In this document: positions 25,101 to 39,600 of the stretch, one piece after another | Numbering within the stretch: position 1 is the stretch's first letter | Layout: each line of letters opens with the position of its first letter | Origin: Cristatella mucedo | Lineage: Eukaryota > Bryozoa > Phylactolaemata > Cristatellidae | Assembly: GCA_009760855.2 (NCBI GenBank) | Contig: WPIO01000219.1 | Span: forward strand, 1-62,000 | Direction: 5' to 3' | Length of the DNA: 62,000 nucleotides | The notes under the pieces: model-generated | Told to the model about the DNA's origin: nothing | The model's input: only the letters and a program-made list of their open reading frames with translations | The model's database searches: none | Program-made: the position numbers and the translations under genes

Positions 25101-27846
25101 ATTTCAACTCTGTGTGCAAGAAATCGATCCTTCCTCGTTATAGGTGATTTCAACGTTCACTTTGATTACTTATCTGCCGTTTCAGCACCGAATTTTGTGC
25201 ATGGACTGACTCGTTGTCTCTTGTGGCTCATGTGCATAGCCCTACCCACATCCAGGGTCACACACTTGACCAGATTTTCTCATACAACTCCACTTTGTCA
25301 TCACCAATTATTACCAACTCCTGCTTATCTGACCACATGCAGATCTCATTCAATCTACAGTGGGTGCCCACATCCTCCTCTGAAATAACCTGTGAATCGC
25401 GAAACCTCAAGACCCTTGACATCGATGCTGTCCATGCGAGAATATCTGCTTCGACTCTGCTGCTCAGTCCTCCCTCCGATCAGTCATAATTGGTAGATAT
25501 ATACAACAAGACACTAGCTGACACACTCGACGAGTTTGCACCTGTGACAAAGCGCACTGTGTGCCACCCCCCCCCCCGCCCAGACGGCCCATGGTTTACC
25601 ACAGACATTAAACTAGCCAGGTCTACTAAACGAAAGCTTGAAAAAGCATACACAAGATCCGGACTAACTGTCCATTGACAGGCATATGAAGACTACTGTA
25701 AGTCGTACCAATCGATCCTAGCAAAGACCAAGTCTAGCTTCTATGGAAACATTGTTGAATCACAGATGCACAATCCAAAGATGCTGATGTCGACAATAAA
25801 CCATCTCCTCAACCATTACCAGATTAGCTCCTTACCTGATGATCCTTGTGATAATCTAGCCGATCGCTTCTCTCGATTCTTTGTGTAGAAGATAGACAAG
25901 ATCAGGGAATCCATCCCTGCGATGACAACCTTCCCACTAGAATGCTGTTCCTCGGTTCCTGGCTGCACCTCAATGTCTGCATTTAAGCAGGTCACTAGTG
26001 ATCTAGTCCTAAAGCTCGTATCGCAATCAAAGAAGACAACAAGTCCTCTGGACCCTATTCCCACTGTCCTGCTCCTACGTTGCATTGATCTGCTGCTGCC
26101 ATGCATAACTAATATCATTATTATGCCATTAGCCTCAGGTCATGTCCCACCACCTTTCAAAAAAGCTGTAGTCAGGCCTCTCCTCAAGAAAGCAACACTA
26201 GACCAAGAGAACTTGAGCAAGTACCGCCCAGTCTCCCTACTACCATTTCTATCAAAGACACTGGAACAGGTCGTGGCAAACCAACTAAACTCATTTATCG
26301 AAACCTCACAACTTGCTAGTAAGTTCCAGTCTGGCTTTAGAGCTAATCACTCCACAGAGTCAGCATTGCTTAGGGTATGCAACGACTTACTTAGGAATGC
26401 AGACATGGGTAGAGTATCTCTGCTTGTTTTGCTCGAACTTTCGGCAGCTTTTGACACCATCGATCATAAAGTTCTTCTAGAGCGCCTCTCATCTCGCCTG
26501 GGCATCACTGGAACTGCTCTGCAGTGGTTCGGGTCCTATCTCATTGGGAGACTCCAGAGTATTGACGTGAATGGACAAAGATCATCTGAAGTACGTCTGA
26601 AATATGGAGTACCTCAGGGCTCCGTGCTAGGTCCAGTTCTTTTCACGGTTTATACTCTCCCACTTGCTGATGTGATTACCAAGCACAATCTTGGCTTTCA
26701 CTTCTATGTGGATGACACTCAGTTGTACCTTTGCTTTGATCCCTCGCAGCCTTCGAGCACCTCAAATTTTCTAAACTCACTTGCTGCATGAATTGATAAC
26801 ATCCGCACATGGATGGCAGCAAATTTTCTAAAACTAAACGATGATAAAACTAACTTACTAGTTACGGGCAAACCCAGTGTGATTCAGAGGTTGGAACGGC
26901 TGACGCTCAAAATTGGCTCTGCCAGCATATCTCCTGTCGAATCAGCTCGAAAGCTAGGTGTCATATTCAAAGCGACCTCTCGTTAGGCGACTATATCAGC
27001 TACACGGTCAGAACTGCCTATTATCTGTTTCATAATAATGCTAAAATTTGGGCTTGTTTAGATAAGGATACTATGTCTAAGTTGGTCAATGCATTCGTGA
27101 CATCTCGTCTCGACTTCTGCAACTCACTGCTTACTGGCCTACCAGCTTGTGCCATCAGGCGATTGCAGCTGGTCCAAAACTTCGCAACTAGGCTTGTCTG
27201 TCATGAGCGTCCCAGTTGCCTCATTACTCCACTTCTGGCTGACCTGCACTGGCTACCAGTCAAGCAACGGATTGACTTCAAGGTTTCGTCGCTCACTTTT
27301 AGGTCCCTTCATTCTATCGCTCCAGCCTATTTCTCCGACAAATTCCCCCATCAGGCTAATCATCGTACCACCTGCTTTTCGGAATCTAACAGTCTAGAAA
27401 TACCTGGTACAAACCTCAAATCCTTTGGAGACCGTGCGTTTAGTTCGTATGCTCCCAAAGCCTGGAACTCCCTCCCGACCTGTGTCAGAACATCCCCTGA
27501 CCTGACCACATTTAAAACGAACTTAAAAACACACCTATTTAGGACAGCATTTAGTGGGTCCCTGTGATTCGTCCTTGATGTGCTTATGCGTGCTGACACT
27601 GTGCATGCTGCCACTAACCACATTTGCATGCTGACCCTGTGCATGTCACCCCTAACCACGTTATTCATCTTGTTTGTTTTTCAAGCATGATTTTACTTAC
27701 CATTTAATTGCATTCTCTTTTGCAGCAAATGTAAAGCCCCTAGAAAGAAATTAAGTACTCTGAGGGGGCTTTATCAAGTACATTATTGTTATTAATATTA
27801 TTACTTAGCACTCAGCCGGTTAACTATACCCTTTCTGGCCAATTGC

Positions 27847-27905
<59 letters not shown>

Positions 27906-30600
27906 GCATATCTGGCACACCTTTGTAGGCATCCGTATTATGCGCTGATGTTTCCGCTGATGAGCAGAGGGGATCTACGAAGCTGCCTATTTGACAAGAG
28001 CGATGCATGGGCAGTTGAGCAGCTGCCGTGGATGGCCCGAGTTCGCATCGCCCACCAGGTTGCTGTGGCACTGCAGACGTTGCACACCTACATACCGGAA
28101 TGCAGGTGAGATTATCAGCTACTACCCGAGTAGGTGCAGGCAGTGCTGAGTGTCGCGGTTTGATTTGGGCTTTAGCCTAGCCAATTTCAAGTTGTGCACA
28201 TCACACAATGCGTGCAAGAGCTTCATGTTATGCATTCTTCTGTTGGCCACAATGAGTTTTGTGCTGCTGATGAGCCAACTCCCGGTGCACCTTGAACTCC
28301 CCAGAAGCATTCTTTGCATCTAACAGGCAAGTGCCTGTTTCCCACACAAGCCATCGGCATTCTGGCTGGCTCGGTGCTTGCCTTTCGGTGCTCTTAGCCT
28401 TGCCATCGCCTGAGCAGCTGCCTACCTAATTACGGCAGACAGGAAGGGGGGCATCCAGGCAGGCAGGAAGTTGGGCACAAGTCATCAGGTGATGTCAAAA
28501 TGGGCATAATAAGGGGGCAGGGTAGCAGCACCTTCATCTGCTTGGTTGCACTGTCACCTGCTCGACTGCTACCGAGCCTGAGTTTTGGCCTCAGCTTGCT
28601 GCCGAGATGCAGGAGCTCGATGCTTCACTCTTGTGACGCTCAGGCAAGCCCTCGTCCATGGCGACGTTAAGAGTGCTAACATTCTGCTGGACACCTTTGG
28701 CAATGCCAGACTCGCCGACACAGGACTGTCGAAGGAGCTGAACGAAGGCGAGTCGGCCGTGTCCACGACGACTGGCATCGGCACGCCCGGCTACTGCCAT
28801 CCAGCTGCTAGCGAAGGGCCTTACTATGTGCACTACGACTGGTTCTCATTCGGTGTAGGTACGTTTGCACCGGCCTTGGTACATTGTGCAAAGTGGCTGC
28901 CGTCGGCTCCATCAGCCGTGTGTCGCCTGTGTAAAAATTAAGGCACCCAAAAGTTATTGACACAACATTAAAGTCTTTGGGCTGCCTTACCGACAGCCAG
29001 TGCAGGGCGATGAGAGTTGGTATAAAATGGCTGTTGCCCCAATCGGGATCGATGCGCCTTGCTGCAAAACAACTGTAAGCAGCTCATTGTATTAGTAAGA
29101 CCAGGAAAGAGTGAACTAGAGACATCTAGATGAGATGCCACAAGTCCACGAACTCTGTTTAGTATTCTTATCTTAGCAGTTCCGAATTTACCTGAATAGT
29201 ATGCCTCAATTATAGGTTTGCAGATTTGACAGCTGCCGGACTCTTGTAGCCGACATTCCCCGTGGACCACCAGCACCGGCCGCATTGCCTAGCTTTCTGG
29301 CTCGACTTCGCATCTGACACACACCAGAATAGCATGACCGTCTTTCTTGCAGTGCTGCTGGAGCTGCTCTTGCAGAAACCTGCTGCTGCTGCTCGAATGG
29401 GTCAGACGTTCCTGTACACGCTGCTGTACAAGAAGAATCTGCTGCACTACAAGGATCACATCGAGCCTGGAAATTCGAAGCTGCAGGTTGCTCATTGAGG
29501 CGCCTATGTCCAGCACTGCTGCACATTCGTAGTCGCAAGCTCTCTCCTCGGCGCTGTGCTCTCTGCTGACCAAGAGTGCCAGCCGGCTGACACGGCTAAC
29601 TTCGACAGCTCCGACTGCAGAGCTATATGCTCTGCCTGTTCTCTCAAGCATTGGCTGGGTCGTTGTGAATAGCTCTTTGCATGCTGACTGCTTGCTTGAT
29701 GTTGCCAATAGCATCGAGATAAGATTGCCGAGGTAGCGTCGGGCTCACAGTGTGCACGAAGAAGAACAAATAATGTAGCCTGACGCAGAGCCACAGAGCT
29801 ATAGCTGACCTGGGTCGATCGGCATGTGCACATGAAAATCTTTTTCTAACCCACGATGCCGACCGTAGCAATTGTCCAAGATATTGATTTGCACGTCCAC
29901 CGTGCTTGCACAATAGTGATACCGTTCACCTGCTTCTGTTTCTCCTGGGATTTTCGGTCCCTTGCTGCTACACCAGTGCTACACCAGTGCTACCCATCAG
30001 GTTTCCTCCAAACTGCATTTTGCTTCTTGCATTCTCTTGGTTGCTTTCATTTCATTTCTCTCTGCCTCGTCTTGTAAACCTCTCCAAGCATCGACATCTT
30101 GTACACCTCGTAGTTCTGCAATGCAGTAGCAGATGCCCCTGCATGCATCCTTACATGCTCATATAATACTTTACACACCTATGCATGCATGCAAGCAGCG
30201 TATACACTAATGTCCACGAGTCTCCATAACCTTGGAACAGGCGTGTTTTCCATGCACCTTCTGCCTGGAGCTGTCCAGTGGCCCAGGAAGTGAGTGGCTA
30301 ACAACGGAAATTGTCTCCACACTTTATGACTACCGACGAGCCGGATCTTACGAGTAAGAGGGTGCACAGCACGACGGAGAAAGATGAGAAAGCGACCTCC
30401 CTCTATGTGTAAAATGTGAGAGCAACGGTGGCTGTATCGGACGCAGGCAGCAGAGCATGTACAAGTGTTGTTGGACAGTTGCTGGCATTGGTGAGATTGC
30501 TCCGGCGCAGGAAGGAATAGAGGGTGAGAGAGAGAGAGAGAGATAGAGAGAGAGAGTGAGATAGAGAGACAGAGAAACAGAGAGACAGAGTGTCAGAGAA

Positions 30601-30655
<55 letters not shown>

Positions 30656-33600
30656 GATGGCAGCAGCATTAGCAACGACACGTTCTCATGACCTGCACTA
30701 TCATTCGTCATTGCTTCTTTTCTGTTGTGTAGCCGGGCACGGCCCAGGCTGTGGTGAGTCAAGTGTCCACGAACTGCAAGCTGGATTTGGGCCAAGTGTA
30801 GCAGATGAGTTCAGTTGCTGATTGGACATCGTGGCAATGGAGTCATGGCCACAAGAACACCTGCCAGCAGAAATGCTAGACAATAGATCGCACACTTTAG
30901 CCTAGGACAGCGTTTTTAAATCCACATATATTTCAAGAATATTGTCTTAAAGGAACCCCTCTTGCCTGTTTTGCATAGACTTCCTGAATATGTTTTGGAG
31001 AAAGCAATTGCTTTAGACGACACGAGAAGCCAGGCTCTGCCTCTAGGCCTTGGCTCTTGGCCGTCACATTTCCTGCTCATGACCCACCGTTCGACGGGAA
31101 TAGCAAGCTAGAGATGCCGGGAATTGTGCAGTTGCAGCCGTGCAGCCGTGGCCTGTATGCTACTGCTGAAGCCGCCAGTCCAATACTTGCTTCACGTGCA
31201 GACGTCGCCATGCATCTCTGCTTGCTGCGGCTTTGCAGGTCGCCGTCAAAGCCGAGTACCACGACCTGTGGAAGGACGACGATGCCAGCCTTGAGGCGGC
31301 CAACTTGCTGTTCCACATCGCCGTGAACTGCATATCTGCCGAGCGGGGACAGAAGTACTTGTACTGCGATGACTGTCACTGCAAGAAGTGGCTGGGCTTC
31401 GTTGATGGCGACTGCTACATCAGCGACAGATCGTTGCTCCCGAAAGAGGAGCTGAGGCCGGTGATGCTGCTGCAGGTGCATGCCCAGCAAGCATTGAGCT
31501 CGCACGCGCCTGGGCAGCCGGTATCTGCATCACCCGGTTCATTATGATCGTGCAGCAAATCTGGTAGCAGTAATAATTTCTAGGATAACATCGCTACCAG
31601 CTTGCTGATATATAAAAATGAAGACATTATCATTACAGATATTAACCATTGTTGCAGTGTTGTAGCAGATGCAAATGTTTAAAATGAGCTCATGCTCGAG
31701 CACTGCCCCTCTAACCCTCTAACTCACAGGTGCTGGCATGTGCTCCTGCGCACACACACCCATACATGGGAACAAAGACTCACACACACGCACGCACACA
31801 CACACACACAATCCGAACATGCCAATCACGCAAGAGTCTTAAGTGCACACATGCATTCACAAGTGCTCAGGATTCTCCACTATATTAATCAGTCTGCTGC
31901 ATTTCGAAAAGGTGCATCTGAGGTCGAGAAGCAGGCAGTATATACTGGCAAATGCCAGTGACGGAGGGTGTGCCCATCGGTCAAGCAGAAGTGGGACAGC
32001 TGGCTGCTGCGCCGCCGCCACCGCCCTCCGCTGTCCCTATGCAGCTGCTAATCGTTCTGCGGACCTGATGCCTGGCCGAGGCTTCAGCTCAGGATATAGG
32101 CGCCGTGCAGAAGGCATAGGTCTCAGCAACCCGAAAGCTTGACCACGTGGTGGATTTTAATAAAATGATGGCGTACGTGCCTGGTAGCACTCTGGTCGTC
32201 GAGCTAACGATATGTTCGTAGGACCTGTGCAGCAGCAACTGCATACCACTCTTTAACCAAGAGAAACCAGCCGAGGTCACGGCCGCTGCTGCTGCTGCAG
32301 CACCACCCGAAGCTGCCCTGAGGAGGTGCGCCTCGTGCTTTGTCATGCTGGCTAGTGAAGGTAGGAAACGTGTCCTGTCTCTTGCTGTTCTTAATCGTAT
32401 GCTGCCTGCTGACGTGTGACAGCACTGTTGCCTGCCTGTCGCTCAGCCTGCTGACCAGTGCCCCCAGTGGCTGACCAGGGGGAGGGGAGGGCAAGAGGGC
32501 AGCGTTTGTGTCCTCCTGCACCTCTCAACAGGCAATGTGGCTACCTCCTACTCCCACTGCTTCCTACCTGCAACCATCGATGAACCAACGATGCCAAGTT
32601 CGAGATAAATAAGTGCTATGACTTTGCACCAATCAAGGTTCATTAATTCTGGGTCACATACAAAAAAATCTTGCTGCCTACATAGAAACAAAATGGCAAG
32701 TCTTGCCCTTTGTCGGAAGTTCATAGCTCAGCCACTGGCTGAGTCTCTTCCTCTTTACAGGGATGCGCTGTAGCCCGGCAGGAGGTGCTTTGCTGGCCAT
32801 CGGCCATCTCATGCGTTCCTGTTTGGTGTGCCACTGCTTGCCTGCCCAGATCTAGTCAGCTTCAGTCTGTGAAGTCATTGCTCATTGTTGTGGCAGCTTG
32901 GCACAGTTGCCAAGAGCGACTTACAATGGGGCTTCAGCTTATCGACCGTCAAGTAGGCCCTCCTCCCCCTCCCTGTATAGTATGCCCTTGTCAGCCATTG
33001 CTACCGTGACAGAGCGAGCAGACTGCAGAATGCTGCAGAGCTACCGAAGACCTTGCCGCTTGGACAATAACCCTAGGCGACCTGGCTCGACGTATAGCTA
33101 ATGGAGGTGCACAGACTCTCGGTGCAGCAGATTGTACGATTTTCGTAATGGCGCACACGTGTTGCATGTGTGAAGGAAAATGATTGGCTGCTCGGAACCT
33201 AGCAAGCACAGAAGCTGCTTGGCCACAGCCACCTTGGCACAGAAACTGCTTGCACATAAAGTGCACTAGCTAGCTCCCAGCTATCTGTAAGTTATAGGTT
33301 ATTAATTTTGTTTCTGTTATTATAAGTTTTACTCATCAATTCTCTCACTAATGTCTTGCTTCAGATATATACAGACTTTCTTTTTTCTGTAGGCTGGGCA
33401 TGCTAGTGCAGGTGCACGCACCAGTGTACATCTATGCTCATGGCATCATACTTGTCCACTATGCCATTTGATGGCTTTGCTGATAGCTGCTAGTAGTTGA
33501 AACGGCGGCACGATAAATCAGCCAAATTAAGACTGGCTATTCATTTCTTGTTACTGAATTATGACGGCTAGGAATCACCTATGTGATAATCTATGGTCGA

Positions 33601-36600
33601 GGCCGAATAAAAGTCGACACCTGGCAGCTGGCCTTGGCGTTGGAGCTCAAGGCCACTAAGCCTTTGATGTATTCAACGGCTGCTGTTGAACTCCTACAAT
33701 GTTCTACTGCTTTCGAATAGATGTGTCTACTTTTATTAATAAGGACTTATTGTATTAAGGTATAGGTGGTCTCTCTGCCTATTCCACGTTATGCTGCCAT
33801 CGGCTTACTGACCTACTTGGATTGGCACTGCACCTACAAGTTGCCACCCTCTATACAAGTTTTAGACGTCACCAACATTTGTCACCGTTTGTTTTCGGTC
33901 TCGTTTGGTCCGGGCGTGGAAGCATCACACTTTGTTTGTCACAGGCTCATTAGCCATGGTCAGGACAGTGTGGGCACATGATTTGATGAAAGACATTATT
34001 GTGGATGTATGAATTGTCCGTTGTTTTGCAAAGCATGTTTGACACTTAACATGCTTCCTTTCCAGCATATGAAAACTGCCTAAGAAGAGATTTAATTCTC
34101 TTGTGGCTTTAAACAAATGTCATTATTATTCTAGCTAGTATTAAAAATATTATGGATCCACCGTTGTTTATTTATGCCAAGACAGTGCTTGGCTACTGCT
34201 TGTTCGCTATTCGGTTGCTTGAAGATGGGACGTCCGGGCGCCAAGCAAACCACTTGGTTTCATGCGTGAATAGCTGATGTTGTTTTCAGCAAATATAGCT
34301 GGCCTGCACACGTTGTCATCACTGTGTCAGCCGGAGCAATGCTCGTGGTACTGCTCGACCTGTCTTCGAAGTGGTGAGCCTGTATACTGCCTCCAGCACG
34401 GGAGAGCTCAATCAATCATAGGTGAGCCCATCTGCAATCAATTTGTCGAGATGCACATGCAATTTTCGTATGCACACATCTTCTGAGCACGAACGCCTAG
34501 GTACGCAAGACGAGGTGCATACGTGGTGGCTAGTGCTCACCCAAGTGAACAAACGTTGATGATGCCCAAAGAAAAGGCTGAGGAAAAAAGTTTAAGTGTC
34601 GTGCTTTTCATTAAATCGTTATTAAATTCATTAAATTTTTATATCATATAATTATTATTAAAATCACGGCACACGAAATTTTCCCTCAACCTTATATATG
34701 TAGCTGTCATTATTTGCACACGTGTTTGTTTATATACTAACTTATGCCCATGAAAAGTCACGAACAATATCTGAGTGGCATTTCAAGGCTGGCCTTAGTG
34801 TCCACTGACCTAGTGATAAACCCTGAGCTGCTTAGGTGACCAGTGAAAAGCTCCAGCTTCGCCAATTCTTTGTGCTTATTCTTCGTCCCCAGTCTCTCAG
34901 GCCTGTTGTTGTGGTGAGACCTGTCCTTTCTTTCAGCTTGTGGAAGATGCATACTGCAGCAGCCTCTTGTGACCTCGTCTCTTCTGCGACACGTGTGCCT
35001 CGTGTGCCGTTTCCTCCAGCTTCTTTCCTTAGGGGATCTCGATTGATATTCATTCAAAACAATGTCTGACTGCAAATTTCAAGTCAACCTTTATTATTAT
35101 GGTGGAGTCATTTAATGAAACTGGTAAATGCAGAGCACAACAGAGTAAATGTGGAGCTGAGCTACACAAATAAGGCAGCTTTCAATATGCTCAAACTCTG
35201 CTGCTCCCAGTGCAAACACTCGAAGTGCTCGTGTGGCAGCCATAGGGGATCCTAACGTAGAGAGATGTAGGAATGCTCTCGCTGCTGGAATGATGCGGCC
35301 AACCTTCCAGCGTTTTTCTGTCCAACTTGAGCTATAAGTATATATGCAAATTAAAAAATGAAATGTCCCTTCTCCCTATTTGACACTTGTTGCTGTACCT
35401 GTTTAGTGTAACTATAATTTCATCACGAAGGACTTAATGTAAGGCGATATCAGAGACAGATTAGCAGACTAAATAATTAATGGACTAACTAAGTAACAAA
35501 CATATCTTATCACAATGGTTTATGTATATTATAGGGGTCCATCAACAATTTCGCATCAATGGTACTGCATTCAGCAATGTATAATTTCAGATGTATGCAT
35601 AAATATATGCATATATAACACACACACACACACACATACATGTAAACACACATATGTATATATATGTATGTGTGTGTGTGTGTGTGCGTGTGTGCGCGCA
35701 CGTGTGTGTGTGGTCGGATTAATGCAGATTGCCCAGGTAGCCCCTGCGACCTTAGCAAGGTAGGTAGCTGCTGGCTAATATATTTATTAATGTAGCCGAT
35801 ATTTTATTAAATCCATGTGTATATATGCATATATCCGTAGACATGCATTACGAGATGCACTACCATTGACGCAAAATTTCGATGTTGGACATTTGCACAG
35901 CTGCTCACTGTGTTGGTCATTTTATTCCGTAGTATCTACATGGGTTTTCAGGTGGCGACAATGCACACTTCATTGCCGTGTCAGGAAGTGGGAAAGGAGC
36001 TGACGTCCTTAAGCAAGACTGCAACCGACTTCTAGACACGCTGACTGATACCACATTTGCTGGTATAAGGTAGGCGATGTAGCATGTAGCTCTTGATTCT
36101 TAAAGTTCTGACGCTGACCCACAAGGCCTCCGACGGCTTGCCTCCTTCGTACCTAGCTGAACTACTACACCAGTTTCAGCCTGTTCGTGCCCTCAGGTAC
36201 TGTATGACCAATAAATTAGCTGTTCCAATCCTCTGCTTAGAGACCGTTGGCGGCCGAAGCTTTAGCTCTGCAGGTTTTAGACTGTAACTTACTTCCACAA
36301 TTCTTCCACAACGACAAATACTCTCCTGCTGCCGACTATGACTCATCCTTTTCAGCGATCCTATGTTGCTGTTTCCATGCTACTCACTACATCAACTGCT
36401 CTCCTGACTCTGCTAGGCTTCCCACTTTCTCTTTTTTTCGTGAGGTGAAGTCTGTTGGCTACAGAATTCGTACCGAAAGCCGCTTAGGCTGTGAGCGTGC
36501 TGTAAACAGCTCTCCTGCGTAACACCAACATATTCTTTATGGCTTTGTAGAGTTGAAGACGAAGACATATTACCTTACACTGTTTCGCCAGAGTGAAGTT

Positions 36601-39600
36601 CCCTGAACGATCCTCCGGGATGCAGTAGCTGGCCTGTAGAGCCATTTGCTGCAATATAGCCACCCTTCTAATCTTTGCTCCATGCTTGACAATCTTTACG
36701 GCCAATAAAGTTCTTAGATAGAGATTTGGTACTCTAAGGGTGCTACAAAGATGGCTGAATATTGTTGCTGATTTAAAATACATTAAAATCTCACAGCTGT
36801 CGCTATGTGCTTGTGTCTCGATAAATCCTATGCGATGCCTAATTTCTCACTAATTATGTTCTTATTGTCTGTACGTAGATGAGGCGAATTTTCTCATTAG
36901 AATACCTCATTTATTATGGAAAGTCTGCCCCGCATGCTCTGATAAATAAATATATGTTCTGATCTCAGTGAATTTGCTGCGGGTGTAGCAAAACGTGTCT
37001 GCCAAATGCTTTCGGACTTTTGATGATCTCAGGAAAATAAAATGCATCTCCACTTACGCAGATAGAACTTAAATAAACTGGATGGTTTAAATTTCTTGTA
37101 TTTATATTTATATTACTGAGCAAATTAAAAAGGACGGTATTAGTTAGTGAGATGTATTGAATGCTTGGAGTGGCTGATCAATACCGTGCCTCACCGACTT
37201 TGTGTAGCGATCCACAATGAAGGTCGGCACATCATATGCTGACCCATTGTAAGGTTATACGACGATTCAAGTTCGGTTACACTGTAATTTATTAGCGTTA
37301 TAGTGCAAAAACACATTATTACATTATATACAACATTCTTGTTTTTTATTTGACATCCGACATTTGGCCACAGCTATATGTGCAATGTTTTTGATAAGTA
37401 CCTTTAAATGTATCACTGTCCTACTTACAAAAAAAGTTTGCGGTAATTAAGGGCCATTTTTCATATTTATGAGGCACAAGCGATTTCAACATACTGTTTA
37501 CTACCTAGGAAAAAACATAAAGTAAAAGTTGTTCGCATAGTCATGCAGTTAAAACAACATATGAGGCTTTTTTAAGCCCCGGCTCATGTTAGAGCCAATG
37601 CTGTTAGTGTTACTTTGCTGCTCATAGTGGTACCCTTCTGAGCCACTGGCTTTGTTATTACGGAACCAAAGTGATCAACTCATGGCACACCTGTAATAAT
37701 AATAATGATAACCTGCCTATACAGCAAAAAGCAATGGCAAGTTTAGTGGTCACTTTGGAAGGTAGTCCTGAGAATCCGACGACCTAGCTGGTGAGCCGAC
37801 CCTACTCCCGGGCAATCTTGCAGTCCTTTCTCAAAGAGAAAACACTATAAGGGCAGAGGGAAACCTATTTCAAATTAGTTCGTGAGCGTTTCTATTATAG
37901 AAGGAACTGAAACCTAATTTTTGATTACCTTGGTTTGAAGTGGACTATTTCAGCGTTGATTAGGGCTGGCTAGTGAAACTTAAGTTATTTCCATATGTTT
38001 ATATGAGACTGTATACAGGTTATTTAGTTTAATGAAATTAAAATATTTTCAGTTTAAGATGCAAGAGGTCTGTCAAAAAACTTAAAAAAATAATAGTACT
38101 AACATTAATAAATTCGGTTAGGAATTTTAGAGAACTTCAAAAACTCTCTTGCTAGTAATTCTAATATGCTGAAAAGGAAGCATGTCAGTTGGTTAGTGAT
38201 AACAAGCACAGTCTTGTCAAGCATAAAAACACACAAAAGAATTAATAATAATGATAATACAATTGATAAAACTCCCTCAGAGAACTTAATCTCTTTTTAA
38301 GCGCTTTACATTCGCTGCAAAGGGAAACGCAAGTGAATGGTGAATGGTATCATGCTTGCTAAACAACATGAATAACATGGCTAGGGGTGTCATGCACAGG
38401 GTCAGCATGCAAGTGTGGTTAGTGGCAGCATGCAACAGTGTCAGCATGCATAAGCACATGAAGGACGAATCACTGGGACCCACTAAATGCTATCTAAATA
38501 GGTGAGTATTCAGTTTCTTTTTAAATGTGGTCAAGTCATGGGATGTCGAGACGGAAGTCTGAAGAGAGTTCCAGGCTTTGGGAGCCTAAGAACTAAGTTC
38601 AAGGTCTCCAAAGGATTAGAGTTTTGTACGAGGTATAGGTAAACAGTTAGATTCCAAACAGCAGATGCCTAGCATGGAGGGCGAGTAGATTTGACAGATA
38701 TGCTGAAGCAAAACAATGAAGGGACCTAAAAGTGAGCGACAAACCATTGAAGTCGATCTCTATCTTGACTGGTAGCCAGTGCAAGTCGGCGAGAAGTAGT
38801 GTGATGTGGCGACTGCAATGCTCACTACAGACAAGCCTAGCTGCAGAGTTGTGCACCGGCTGTGAGCACCTGATTGCACATGCCGGTTGGCCAACAAGCA
38901 GGGAGTTACAGAAGTCAAGACGGTATGTCACAAATGCTTGGACCAACTTAAATTTGGTATCCCTATCTAAGCAAGCCCGAATTGTAGCAATGTTACATAG
39001 CTACCTCTGCCCCGGTCTCGAGTATCCTGAAACGCTCGAGAGGGTCGTCCGAAACGTCGGAGCTCTCGTGGTCAAGACGGCAGCGTTAGCCGAGACCCTC
39101 GGTTGGTGCCGAGAGGGCACATCGTTGCTACCACCGTGGTGCAACTGGATCGCCTGCTTGCCAAGCTGGTCGACATCGCCTGGAAAAGGACGGAGCACGT
39201 GAGCACCGGCGACGAGGCCGGCAAAGCCAAGCAGCTGCCGGCCCTGACCTACCTCTAGTCCTCTGCCTCTGCAGCCACTGCCGGCGAGCCGTGTGGCAAG
39301 GACGAGCAGCTTAAAGAGCTCGACTCAGCCAAGCAGGCCGAGAAGCCGCAGCTGGCAAGGCTCGCCAGGCAGCCCAAGGACAAGTTCAACGACCCAGAGC
39401 AGGCCGTCCGGCGTTTTGCCGAGCTCATCTCGTCCAGCTGCGTGCCGCCTCTGCGGCCGAGCTGCTTCGCGAGTGCTGCAACGGCATGCAGCTGGCTGTG
39501 GCTTGCCTAGCTCGGCGCCTGGGCAAGAGCCCGATGGCCGAAGCTGCTCGATCCATCGCCGATTCGCTGCGTCCTCTTGCCGACGGCCTCGCGTGGTACC

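Noticed and set aside
35980-36010. GSGKGAD as a nucleotide-binding P-loop
   Set aside because: It lacks the GxxxxGK[ST] spacing and the surrounding strand/helix order fits a caspase-fold start better.
39102-39274. A coherent-looking frame (LDRLLAKLVDIAWKRTEHV...) between two caspase-region exons
   Set aside because: It ends in TAG at 39256 and canonical GT..AG ends fit an intron that keeps phase. Not excluded as real coding sequence, so only mentioned under the region.
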